Below, piece after piece: positions 1 to 6,900 of a stretch of DNA of 15,593 nt. How positions within the stretch are numbered: position 1 is the stretch's first letter; each line of letters starts with the position of its first letter. The position numbers were made by a program, and so were the translations under genes. Source of the DNA: Candidatus Woesearchaeota archaeon. GTDB taxonomy: Archaea; Nanoarchaeota; Nanoarchaeia; Woesearchaeales; JAGVZT01. Location of the stretch: contig JAFCGF010000047.1 in assembly GCA_017608295.1 (NCBI GenBank), positions 1 through 15,593 on the forward strand, read 5' to 3'. Below the pieces are notes generated by a model, which worked only from the letters and a program-made list of their open reading frames with translations, was not told the DNA's origin and searched no databases.

Positions 1-791
1 AACGGTAAAAGTAGTATCGAAGCCGGTGCAGTCATTGTTATGTGGGGTAACGTAATACATGACGCTGTCGATCTCCGAACCGGTATTGATCAATGTATCA
101 TTCAGGTAATCTGTAGGTGTTGCATTATCCGTAAAGCCGGTGATGTAAGTGGTCAGGCATTCCGATGTCCAGGTGAAAAGGGTATTGGAGACCTCGGATG
201 TTAGGTTGATATCGGTGGAAGACTTGCTGCAGATCGCTTTCCGCAGGGTGTCGTTGTTAACATTGGGTAGCGAATCAATAATGATAGATACTGTGGTTGT
301 ATCTGAGCACCCTTCAGTGGAGTATGCGATGAGTGTGACATCAAATGTATCGGGAACAGCAAAAATGTGTTCCGGATCCTGTACTCCTGATAAAATGGGC
401 GTCCCATCTCCGAAATCCCATTTCCAGTCGACCACCTGGTTCTGGTTGACCCAGGTGGTATCTGTAAATGTTGTCGGTAATCCGGCACAATTGTCTACAT
501 TGGTGAAGCCAGCATGGATCACCGTGTATGTCAGTAACTGGCTGATGGTGACCTCACAGCCGTTGTAAGCGATCAGCTTACAGAAATACTCATCTCCTGT
601 TACCGGTGTATTGATGATGATTGATGCTGTGGTATCCCCGTTGATGGAGGTGTCACCATTCAGGGTAGACCATTCGTACATAAAACCTGGAGGAGCTGTC
701 AGTACTGCATTGGTATCCCCTTCACACAAGCCAATATCCAGGTTCAGTTTACTGCAATATGTGTTGATGTAAGCATAACCCTGATGTTGTG

Positions 792-859
792 AGTACCAAC
801 AACCACGCGTAGTGAATACAACTATAGTACCAACAACCACGCGTAGTGAATACAACTAT
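792..859. repeat. Exact 34-bp tandem duplication causing a frameshift
   Basis: Two identical 34-bp copies, 792-825 and 826-859, lie head to tail. Because 34 is not a multiple of three, the reading frame of the minus-strand gene shifts in the second copy and terminates at 749. Collapsing the duplication gives a continuous frame whose translation matches the expected end of the N-terminal domain and the downstream PKD domain. Confidence 0.95.
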
Positions 860-927
860 AACGATTTGCCCGAAGTATGGGGTCATATCCATACCAACTG
901 TGGTCCAATCCCTCCAGCGCTTATCTT

Positions 928-937
928 CCCCCCCCCC
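928..937. repeat. Homopolymer tract of ten C (ten G in the coding strand)
   Basis: Ten consecutive C lie inside the frameshifted gene and encode a Gly-Gly-Gly stretch in the N-terminal domain. The frame on both sides agrees with the family pattern, so ten is the in-frame number. Tracts of this length are prone to slippage in vivo and to miscounting in sequencing. Confidence 0.9.
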
Positions 938-1642
938 ACTGAGAGAGGCTGGGCATGTATGCCATCCTGGCATAGTGGGTTGAGCGGCAATATAGTAATA
1001 ACCACAAGTAGAGTCAAGCACCATCCCCTCTTCATTCTGGATCTCTATTTTGAATGCTGGTTGTTCCTGTATGGAATGATTTGCATCTTCAAAAACCACA
1101 GCGTACCTGTAAATAAAGAGATAACTATCTTCGTCAATGGTCAGTGTGTATTTCAACTGTTCGGCTCTACCTCCTAAAGAAGTATGACCAAGTCTTGCTG
1201 AATAGGCCTCCCCTGGATATACAGTTATTAAACTATCACAGGTTTGGGGATCATATGTTCCGGGACCAGTGATTATTGCATGACGTGATGGATTAAAGCC
1301 TTGGTTCGTACAGGGCTTTAATCCACCTCCACCTGGTGGGTCGAATGTTCCCCAGCATCCTTCCCACCGGTCGAATGTCCCATACTCAAAATTAGAGTTC
1401 TCGCAGTTGGTTGGAAGCTGGGCGTGTGACAGTTGAATGCCCAGAAAAGAAGCTATAGCCAGGAAAAGTACCATCCTGGTTATACTATATCTCTTGTTCA
1501 TCCGTGTTTTTGAGGCAAAAGAAGTAAAGATCACTATAAGAGGTTATTTAATGGGTAAAGATACAATATTTTTTTGGCCCAATGGGTCATTACCTTAGAC
1601 AGGTAAATTGTTGAAAGGTTGTATCGGCTGGAATTTAGATTT

Positions 1643-1704
1643 CGGCACGAAGTTGCTTCGTCGCCTGTATAGCTGACATTTGTCGGCACGAGGTTGCTTC
1701 GTCG
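1643..1704. repeat. 41-bp tandem repeat units, left arm, first cluster
   Basis: One full unit and a partial second unit, starting at 1643 and 1684. The conserved core is CGGCACGA(A/G)GTTGCTTCGTCG, followed by a stretch containing GCTGACAT. The spacing is exactly 41 bp. Confidence 0.75.
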
Positions 1705-1733
1705 TCATTGCTTAGTTAGTGTTATACATGATC

Positions 1734-1776
1734 GAGGTTGCTTCATCCCGCAAATGCGGGATTCGCAATGACACGG
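1734..1776 (-). repeat. REP/MITE-like palindromic element 1
   Basis: The minus strand reads TCATTGCGA, then a perfect hairpin (ATCCCGCA / TGCGGGAT, 1745-1762), then GAAGCAACCTCG. The layout of TCATTGCGA, variable hairpin and GAAGCAA(C/T)C resembles short interspersed palindromes common in many bacterial genomes. No cognate transposase is in the window. Confidence 0.7.
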
Positions 1777-1796
1777 GGGCTATGTGGGCGTATTAC

Positions 1797-1897
1797 CAGA
1801 ACGAGGTTGCTTTGTCGCCTGCATGGCTGACATGTGTCGGCACGAGGTTGCTTCGTCGCCTGCATAGCTGACATGTGTCGGCACGAGGTTGCATCGT
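1797..1897. repeat. 41-bp tandem repeat units, left arm, second cluster
   Basis: Three successive units begin at 1797 (degraded start), 1838 and 1879, again 41 bp apart. The sequence between cores (CCTGCATAGCTGACATGTGT and close variants) is itself repeated, so this is a simple tandem repeat and not a CRISPR. Confidence 0.75.
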
Positions 1898-1933
1898 CTG
1901 CACGCCTGTGGCGCGCCTCCTCGCAATGACACG
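1885..1933 (-). repeat. REP/MITE-like palindromic element 2
   Basis: It overlaps the last 41-bp unit. It has the GAGGTTGC end, a G/C-rich middle (CACGCCTGTGGCGCG) and the TCGCAATGACACG end, in the same orientation as element 1 but with a different internal stem. Confidence 0.6.
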
Positions 1934-1961
1934 TGGTTTTGTTGACAGAGAGGGGCGATTT

Positions 1962-1990
1962 CTTCATCCCGCAAATGCGGGATTCGCAAT
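1962..1990 (-). repeat. REP/MITE-like palindromic element 3 (29-bp exact copy of part of element 1)
   Basis: These 29 bp are identical to 1741-1769, including the perfect stem ATCCCGCA / TGCGGGAT (1966-1983). It lacks the full GAGGTTGC end, so it is partial. Confidence 0.7.
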
Positions 1991-2086
1991 TTGCGAAACA
2001 AATAAAGGGAGGATTACGCCGTAAAAAGATGGTATTAATTGAAAAGTCAAACAAAGACTGGCGGGAACTGATACCGGCAGAGTAAT

Positions 2087-2125
2087 AATTGCGAGGACCC
2101 CGCCCTGGCGGGGGACGAAGCAATC
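2087..2125 (+). repeat. REP/MITE-like palindromic element 4, inverted orientation
   Basis: The plus strand reads ATTGCGAGG, a hairpin CCCCGCC / GGCGGGG, then GACGAAGCAATCGT. The ends match elements 1-3 but on the opposite strand. Confidence 0.65.
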
Positions 2126-2146
2126 GTCCCCCCTTTTAACCGGGTG

Positions 2147-2194
2147 CCGTGTCATTGCGACGATCCCGCTTCAGCGGGAGAGGAAGCAACCTCG
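2147..2194 (+). repeat. REP/MITE-like palindromic element 5, inverted orientation
   Basis: CGTGTCATTGCGA is followed by a hairpin (TCCCGCT / AGCGGGA) and GAAGCAACCTCG. It is the mirror-orientation counterpart of element 1 with a different stem. Confidence 0.7.
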
Positions 2195-2276
2195 ATCTTG
2201 CAAAATGTCAACTGCTCAATCGTCGAAGCAACCTCGTGCCGACAAATGTCAACTGCTCAATCGTCGAAGCAACCTC
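2183..2276. repeat. 41/42-bp tandem repeat units, right arm, inverted
   Basis: GAAGCAACCTC recurs at 2183, 2225 and 2266. The reverse complement of a unit shares GAGGTTGCTTCG, GACAT and TGTCGGCAC with the left-arm units at the same relative positions, so this is the same 41-bp family in opposite orientation. Confidence 0.75.
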
Positions 2277-2301
2277 AATCTAACAACCCATCAACATAAC
2301 G

Positions 2302-2366
2302 CCGTGTCATTGCGACAAGCTGAAACTGCGAGCGTCGCGAAGCAGGAAGCAAGGAAACAACCTCGA
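2302..2366 (+). repeat. REP/MITE-like palindromic element 6, longer variant
   Basis: It begins CGTGTCATTGCGA and ends CAACCTCGATC, with a longer, imperfect interior (CTGCGAGCGTCGCGAAGCAG) in place of a simple hairpin. Confidence 0.5.
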
Positions 2367-2429
2367 TCTTATATAACATAAGCTATACCGCAGGCAACAA
2401 AGCAACCACAATCCCACTAACCGTCATTT

Positions 2430-2450
2430 GTAAATCGAAAATCGTAAATT
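2430..2450. repeat. Heptamer tandem repeat (GTAAATC type)
   Basis: Three consecutive 7-bp units GTAAATC, GAAAATC, GTAAATT lie about 30 bp beyond the stop codon of the choice-of-anchor L gene. Confidence 0.6.
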
Positions 2451-2456
2451 GAAATG

Positions 2457-2470
2457 CCCCCTTTAGGGGG
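2457..2470 (-). terminator. Possible terminator hairpin after the choice-of-anchor L / FISUMP gene
   Basis: CCCCC-TTTA-GGGGG forms a short hairpin 10-25 bp past the TAA at 2481-2483. No strong U tract follows, so factor-independent termination is not certain. Confidence 0.4.
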
Positions 2471-2480
2471 TTTGGGGGTA

Positions 2481-5400
2481 TTAGTCCTTTATACATCTCA
2501 CCAAAAACGCATTGCTCCTCAAAGCCGGATAAAACGACACACTTGGTGTAAACTCCCGGTCCGCCACCACATCATTGATGCCGTGTGCCCAGGCTTTGGT
2601 TGCTCCATGGATGGTGCTTGACCAGAAGATGCTTGAATTGAGGATGGGATCCCCGGAACTGAACTTCCACACAGCATTATGAAACCTGATTCCGTCCAGC
2701 AGGGCATTGAATCCGGAAAACCCCGAGTACTTCAACGCACTTCCGGCAAATCCGTTGGAGATGTAAAAAGTAAAGAGGGTATTCCAGTCAGCTTCTGTCG
2801 GTATGTGCCATCCGGGAGGGCACAATCCCTGTTCTGCTTCATCGGTAAAATGTCTCATCATTTCATTCCACTGGTAAAGTCCTCCGTAAGATGTACAGTT
2901 TGCCGGATTGTCATTGTAGCAATATTTCTCATTCACGCAGTTATCACGTTGCATTTGTGAAGAGGCGATAGTGGATCCGTAATTGAGATTCGCAGCCATC
3001 CAGCACTGTCCGTTTATGTCGGCTGTGGGGTAACGAAGAGAGTCTCTGATGTCGATCAGTGTATCGCCACAAGTGAAAATTGACAATTGATAATTGATAA
3101 TTGATAATTGGGCAGAATCAACGCACCCGAAATCATTGACATAGGTGTAAGTGATCTGGTGTGTTCCTGGGCCGGCAAGTCCCGGGAAGAACTCCCGCCC
3201 GTTGACTCCGGGTCCCGCCCAGGTACCACTGTATGGAATTCCTCCGGAGAGCGAGATGGGTTGGGCTCCTGTGGTGGTAATGGTATCGAAACAGGCAGTT
3301 AAGGATACAATGGGCACCGGATTGACAGTTACCAGGGCTGTATTTGACGTTCCGTTACAACCATTTGCCGTCGGGGCGACCTGGTAGGTGACCGATCCCG
3401 GCATATAGCCCGAATTGATCAGGATTTGCTGGATCAGATTACCAGAGCCCGGCCCGTACCCGGTGATCCCGGGTGAAGAACCTGTTGCCGTCCAGGTAAA
3501 TGATGTGCCCGTTACCTGGGATTGTAGGGACAGGCCGGTGGTTTGTCCTGAACATATGGTTTCCCCATCCGGTACAAAGATCACATCCGCAACGGGAAAT
3601 ACGATGACTTTGTATGGGGTGGTGTCCCCGTCACATCCATTCGCATTCGGAACGATCATGTAGGTAACCGTATCCACTTCAAAACCGGAATTGATCAATG
3701 TTTGATCGATCAGCGTCCCGGGCGCTGTGCTGTTTGAAAATCCGGTAATGGACGGCGAAGAGCCAATAGCGGTCCATGTAAACTGGGTTTCCGGTACATT
3801 CGACTGCAGGTTTATTCCGGTGGATTGACTATTGCATTGGGATTGCACTAATGGTATATTGGCAAGGTCTGGAGAGGGGAACACCACCACCTGGTAATCG
3901 GTGGAATCGCCATCACAACCATTGGCAGAAGGAAATATCCGGTAGGTAACCGTGTCGATGGCGAATCCTGCATTCACCAGGGTGTCGTCAATCAGGATCA
4001 GTCCGGGACCGGTATGATCATGAAAACCGGTCGTATTGGATGAATTGGAGAATGCCCTCCAGGTAAATATAGTGTTTGCCACATTCGATTGTAGGGGCAA
4101 TCCGCCGGGTTGCCCTCCGACTATTTGTCCGTTACATTGTGTATGTATTGCCGGATTGTTTGAAAGGTCAGGGGTGGGGTATACGGTAACCACATAATTA
4201 ACTACGGAACCGGAACAGCCTGAGATATCCGGCGTGATGTGGTATATCACAGTTTCAATATCATAACCGGTATTGGTAAGGGTTTGATTTATCAGGGATG
4301 ATGGAGTGAGTTGTTCTGCCCACCCGGAGATATTGGAAGAGCTTGGGGTACAGGTCCAGGTAAAGGTGGCTCCGGTAACATCGGATGTCAGCGGGATGTT
4401 GATGGTGGTGTTGTTGCAGACCGAATCCCCCAGCGGGGTGTTGGTGACCTGAGGAGTGGGCTTGACCCACATGGTGAAGATTGTGTCCTGTCCGGTACAA
4501 CTGGAGGTGGATGGTGTGATGGAATAGATCACGCTGCCGGTGGATGGCACGGGATTGATCAACTGCTGATCGATCACGGATCCGGATCCATCGCTGAAGC
4601 CGGTCACTGTGCCTGTGCCCAGGGTAGCAGTCCACGAAAAAGAGGTCCCGAAGCAACTGGCAGATAACTGGATGTTGGAAAAATCATAGGAGCAGATGGT
4701 GTCCCACATCGGTTGGACGGTGACAAGAGGTACCGGATTCACTTCAACAGGATAGTCAGTCACCGGGCTGGTGCATCCGTTTGCTGCTCCGGTAACATGG
4801 TAGAACACGGTATCGGAGGAAGGATCACTGGTCCATAGTGTTTGTTGAATGGTGTTTCCGGTGCCACCACTATATCCGCTGATGTTCGGATTGCCGGAGG
4901 AGGCACTCCAGGAAAAACTTGTGGCAGCAACATTTGAGGATATTGAAACGGTGGTGGTTTGTCCGTCACACAAGCCGAAAGTTGCAGGTGTGAAGTTTAT
5001 GTCCGGTGTGGGACGGACGAAGATCCAGATGGAGGTGTCGGGTCCCGGGCATCCGTCAGCCGTCGCACCGATGGTATATCGTAAGGAGTCCAGCACGAAG
5101 CTGTTGCTGATCAATTGCTGGGAGATTGTATCCCCGGTACCCGCGGATTGTCCGGAGATATTTCCTGACTGGTTTGCCGTCGTCCAGGAGATAGTTGATC
5201 CGGGTATGGAAGATGTCAGCGGTATGGATATCGTATCCCCGGAACAGATGGTATCAATGAATGCACCGGCAGAGATGAATGGTATTGGTTTCACCAGCAA
5301 CTGCATGGTGTCGCTCTCCTCCACCGTACATCCCTCGGTAACCATCAATATGTACTCATGACTTCCTGGTGGTGGTGATACATATACGATGCTGTCGTGA

Positions 5401-6704
5401 CCGCCGATCCCCAGCCAGTTATAGTCGTAAGGTCGTTGTCCACCCCAGGCAGTGCCGGAAAGCATTGCCGAATCCCCTTCACAGATGGTATCGTTCGCTC
5501 CCGCACTGACAAAGAAAGGGGTGTTGTCATCGATCAGAATCGTATCGATAATTGTTTGATTTGAGGAACATCCTGCCTGCATGAACTCCAGGATCACCGT
5601 TTCCATCCCTTCGGGAACGCCGTCATACAATGGCTGAATGATGAGATTTGCCGATGATTGTCCTGCAGGAATGATGACGGAATCAGGAATCTGTGTATAA
5701 TCAACACCATTGATGGCTGTTCCGCTGATGTTGTAATATACGGTATAGGGTTGTGAAACGACATTAGGGGCATTCACAGTGACGGTTGCGTTGCTGCATC
5801 CCTCGATCGCCCTGTCACCTAAGTTTGGATAAGTAAAATTAGTGCTAATGGTAAATCCGACTGCACTGAAACTGTTTTTCTCCAGAAATACACCGGAGTC
5901 AAATACGTGATCAAGGGCATCAGCAATCGCCAGCTTGATGTGATAGGTGGAGCAGGGTGTGACCACATACCAGGCAGTGAAGACATAGGAAAATCCATCA
6001 TATTCCAAATAGAGTCCCTGTACTTCCGGACAGTTCTGGTATCCGTTTCCATCGGGCTGGTTACACCAGTTGGTAGACATGTCTGAGCACATATTGTCGA
6101 TGGTTACAGGGAGGGAACCGCCGGGTAACAGGGCTATATTCTCTGCACTATTGGTATATGGTCCGGTAATTCCAGGTCCACTGAGAAAGAAACCGAACGC
6201 ATCATTAAACTGCATACAGTAGTCGTAGAACTCTTCAGAGCCAAAGACATACCTGAATTCGATCGTATCTGACTCGGGAATGAAATCAAACTCCAGCACA
6301 CATTTATCGTAGGTGGTACCTCCTGCAATGGTGGTAAGATCCGGATCTCCCGTGCCGTTGGCGTTCAATCCTGTTCCCGATCCGGAGTTCGGACCAATTG
6401 CCAGACTTGCCTGTCCGTTGGTCATCAGGATACCTTCAGCAATGCCCAGTTGAGACAATGCACTCCCTCCCGCTTCAAACGTCCCTATCTGGTTGGAGGT
6501 GATGGTATCTGACGAGCCATTATAGGTAACGTTGCTAATGTTTATACCATTGCCAATGAGCCAATTGGCCACCAGCTCATGAGGGGTCATATTCATAGCA
6601 GCCCCTTCCACAACGGTCAACTGAGCTCTTCCGGAGAGAGCGGCTGTCAATAGAAAGAAGAGAAAACCAGAAATTAAATATTTTCTTAAGCGGGTAATTT
6701 TCAA
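2481..6704 (-). CDS. Secreted multidomain protein: choice-of-anchor L, Calx-beta, seven PKD-like repeats, FISUMP
   Basis: No ATG is available at the N-terminus: two in-frame TAA codons lie just upstream of a TTG at 6731, and a second TTG lies at 6704. I prefer 6704 because the first TTG overlaps a promoter-like box. Residue numbers count from the TTG at 6731. A signal peptide (RKYLISGFLFFLLTAALSG, cleavage after RAQ at 37) is followed by a choice-of-anchor L domain (about 46-300; YVFGSEEFYDY, FNDAFGFFLSGPGI, YHIKLAIADALDH, DSGVFLE). Next come a Calx-beta domain (about 305-405; NGVDYTQIP), an Ig-like module (410-480), seven PKD-like repeats of about 92-100 residues (485-1140), an 80-residue Ig-like module (1141-1220) and a FISUMP domain (1221-1416; QCWMAANLNYG, CPPGWHIPTEADWN, ending RCIKD). 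Every PKD-like repeat carries two cysteines about 65 residues apart. Known members of these families are extracellular; adhesion is an inference. No type IX C-terminal domain follows FISUMP. An in-frame heptamer tract encodes the linker before FISUMP. Confidence 0.93.
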   Translation of the reverse strand: MKITRLRKYLISGFLFFLLTAALSGRAQLTVVEGAAMNMTPHELVANWLIGNGINISNVTYNGSSDTITSNQIGTFEAGGSALSQLGIAEGILMTNGQASLAIGPNSGSGTGLNANGTGDPDLTTIAGGTTYDKCVLEFDFIPESDTIEFRYVFGSEEFYDYCMQFNDAFGFFLSGPGITGPYTNSAENIALLPGGSLPVTIDNMCSDMSTNWCNQPDGNGYQNCPEVQGLYLEYDGFSYVFTAWYVVTPCSTYHIKLAIADALDHVFDSGVFLEKNSFSAVGFTISTNFTYPNLGDRAIEGCSNATVTVNAPNVVSQPYTVYYNISGTAINGVDYTQIPDSVIIPAGQSSANLIIQPLYDGVPEGMETVILEFMQAGCSSNQTIIDTILIDDNTPFFVSAGANDTICEGDSAMLSGTAWGGQRPYDYNWLGIGGHDSIVYVSPPPGSHEYILMVTEGCTVEESDTMQLLVKPIPFISAGAFIDTICSGDTISIPLTSSIPGSTISWTTANQSGNISGQSAGTGDTISQQLISNSFVLDSLRYTIGATADGCPGPDTSIWIFVRPTPDINFTPATFGLCDGQTTTVSISSNVAATSFSWSASSGNPNISGYSGGTGNTIQQTLWTSDPSSDTVFYHVTGAANGCTSPVTDYPVEVNPVPLVTVQPMWDTICSYDFSNIQLSASCFGTSFSWTATLGTGTVTGFSDGSGSVIDQQLINPVPSTGSVIYSITPSTSSCTGQDTIFTMWVKPTPQVTNTPLGDSVCNNTTINIPLTSDVTGATFTWTCTPSSSNISGWAEQLTPSSLINQTLTNTGYDIETVIYHITPDISGCSGSVVNYVVTVYPTPDLSNNPAIHTQCNGQIVGGQPGGLPLQSNVANTIFTWRAFSNSSNTTGFHDHTGPGLILIDDTLVNAGFAIDTVTYRIFPSANGCDGDSTDYQVVVFPSPDLANIPLVQSQCNSQSTGINLQSNVPETQFTWTAIGSSPSITGFSNSTAPGTLIDQTLINSGFEVDTVTYMIVPNANGCDGDTTPYKVIVFPVADVIFVPDGETICSGQTTGLSLQSQVTGTSFTWTATGSSPGITGYGPGSGNLIQQILINSGYMPGSVTYQVAPTANGCNGTSNTALVTVNPVPIVSLTACFDTITTTGAQPISLSGGIPYSGTWAGPGVNGREFFPGLAGPGTHQITYTYVNDFGCVDSAQLSIINYQLSIFTCGDTLIDIRDSLRYPTADINGQCWMAANLNYGSTIASSQMQRDNCVNEKYCYNDNPANCTSYGGLYQWNEMMRHFTDEAEQGLCPPGWHIPTEADWNTLFTFYISNGFAGSALKYSGFSGFNALLDGIRFHNAVWKFSSGDPILNSSIFWSSTIHGATKAWAHGINDVVADREFTPSVSFYPALRSNAFLVRCIKD
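3078..3110. repeat. In-frame heptamer tandem repeat inside the coding region (AATTGAT type)
   Basis: About 4.7 copies of a 7-bp unit (one AATTGAC, then AATTGAT) encode QLSIINYQLSI at the junction between the Ig-like module and FISUMP. The paralogues at 6901 and 11397 have unrelated linker DNA there, yet the linker length is the same. Confidence 0.9.
3312..5279 (-). repeat. Seven PKD-like domain repeats in the choice-of-anchor L protein
   Basis: Seven modules each begin near (D/Q)xxxxP...C and end near Y/F-P-x-P. All share the pattern FTW(T/R)A, ITGF/ISGY, I(D/Q)QTL, TVTY and NGC(D/N)G. They differ enough that tandem copies are not recent. The fifth carries a small insertion (QIVGGQPGGLPLQ where others read GQ(P/S)TGLPLQ). 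Confidence 0.85.
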
Positions 6705-6728
6705 TCTGGTTTTATCGAATATATGAAA

Positions 6729-6736
6729 CAAATATA
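6729..6736 (-). promoter_or_regulatory. Possible Bacteroidota -7 promoter box upstream of the choice-of-anchor L gene
   Basis: The minus strand reads TATATTTG, matching the published Bacteroides -7 consensus TAnnTTTG, in an AT-rich stretch. No clear -33 TTTG is present at the right distance. If real, it excludes the TTG at 6729-6731 as the start and favours the TTG at 6704. An 8-bp match is weak evidence on its own. Confidence 0.25.
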
Positions 6737-6818
6737 CTACTTATTAAACACCTATTTCTTATTATGGTTGCTTAGAGGGTTGAAAAAACGTAGGATGTGG
6801 GAGGTAAAATGTGGAACA

Positions 6819-6853
6819 GATGCTTGATGCTCGATGCTGGATGCTGGATGCTG
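6819..6853. repeat. Heptamer tandem repeat (GATGCTG type)
   Basis: Five consecutive 7-bp units: GATGCTT, GATGCTC and three GATGCTG. They lie between the 1152-residue FISUMP gene and the next gene downstream. Confidence 0.9.
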
Positions 6854-6858
6854 GAGAT

Positions 6859-6900
6859 TTGACACTTGAGACTTGACACTTGACACTTGACACTTGACAC
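6859..6900. repeat. Heptamer tandem repeat (TTGACAC type) ending exactly at a stop codon
   Basis: Six consecutive 7-bp units (TTGACAC, TTGAGAC, then four TTGACAC) end at 6900. The TAA stop of the FISUMP gene (6901-6903 on the minus strand) begins at the next base, and its plus-strand TTA continues the repeat phase. Confidence 0.95.

Larger units (their letters stand above)
1..1501 (-). pseudogene. Large secreted PKD-domain protein, frameshifted by a 34-bp tandem duplication; 3' end outside window
   Basis: Starting at the ATG at 1501, the product opens with a signal peptide (MNKRYSITRM, then a hydrophobic core ending in SHAQ, residues 1-28). Residues 29 to about 240 form an N-terminal domain rich in Cys, Gly and aromatics, of the jelly-roll-like type that starts many Bacteroidota PKD proteins (motifs YSARLG, YRYAVVFED, DWTTVGMD). 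The frame then hits a stop at 749. Removing one copy of the exact 34-bp duplication at 792-859 restores an open frame of 489 codons to position 1. The restored text continues GCWYSQHQGYAYIN, the ending expected for this domain, then an Ig-like segment, a clear PKD domain (WDFGDG near 405-425) and one PKD-like repeat with the cysteine pair (AICSKS, NDCTG). A GTG 11 codons upstream at 1534 is a less likely start. The gene is a genuine frameshift mutant or an assembly error. A C-terminal FISUMP domain outside the window is possible but unseen. Confidence 0.85.
1535..2480. other. Gene-free repeat-rich intergenic region
   Basis: About 950 bp without a credible gene separates the choice-of-anchor L gene from the broken gene. 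Open frames here are made only of repeat units and lack family similarity, so I reject them. The left part (1640-1990) carries 41-bp units and palindromic elements in one orientation. The right part (2087-2370) carries the same families inverted. The last 50 bp hold heptamers and a G/C-rich hairpin next to the stop of the upstream gene. Confidence 0.8.

Noticed and set aside
811..937. Rescue of the 34-bp frameshift by losing one G from the ten-G tract
   Set aside because: Arithmetically 34 minus 1 restores the frame, but the shifted frame between the two sites reaches a TGA soon after the tract, so no full-length product results.
1743..2155. Open reading frames across the intergenic repeat region
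   Set aside because: They consist only of translated repeat units, have no domain or signal peptide, and overlap one another in different frames.
1643..2276. Regularly spaced repeats resembling a CRISPR array
   Set aside because: The sequences between the conserved cores are themselves near-identical from unit to unit, and the orientation flips halfway. There are no unique spacers and no cas genes.
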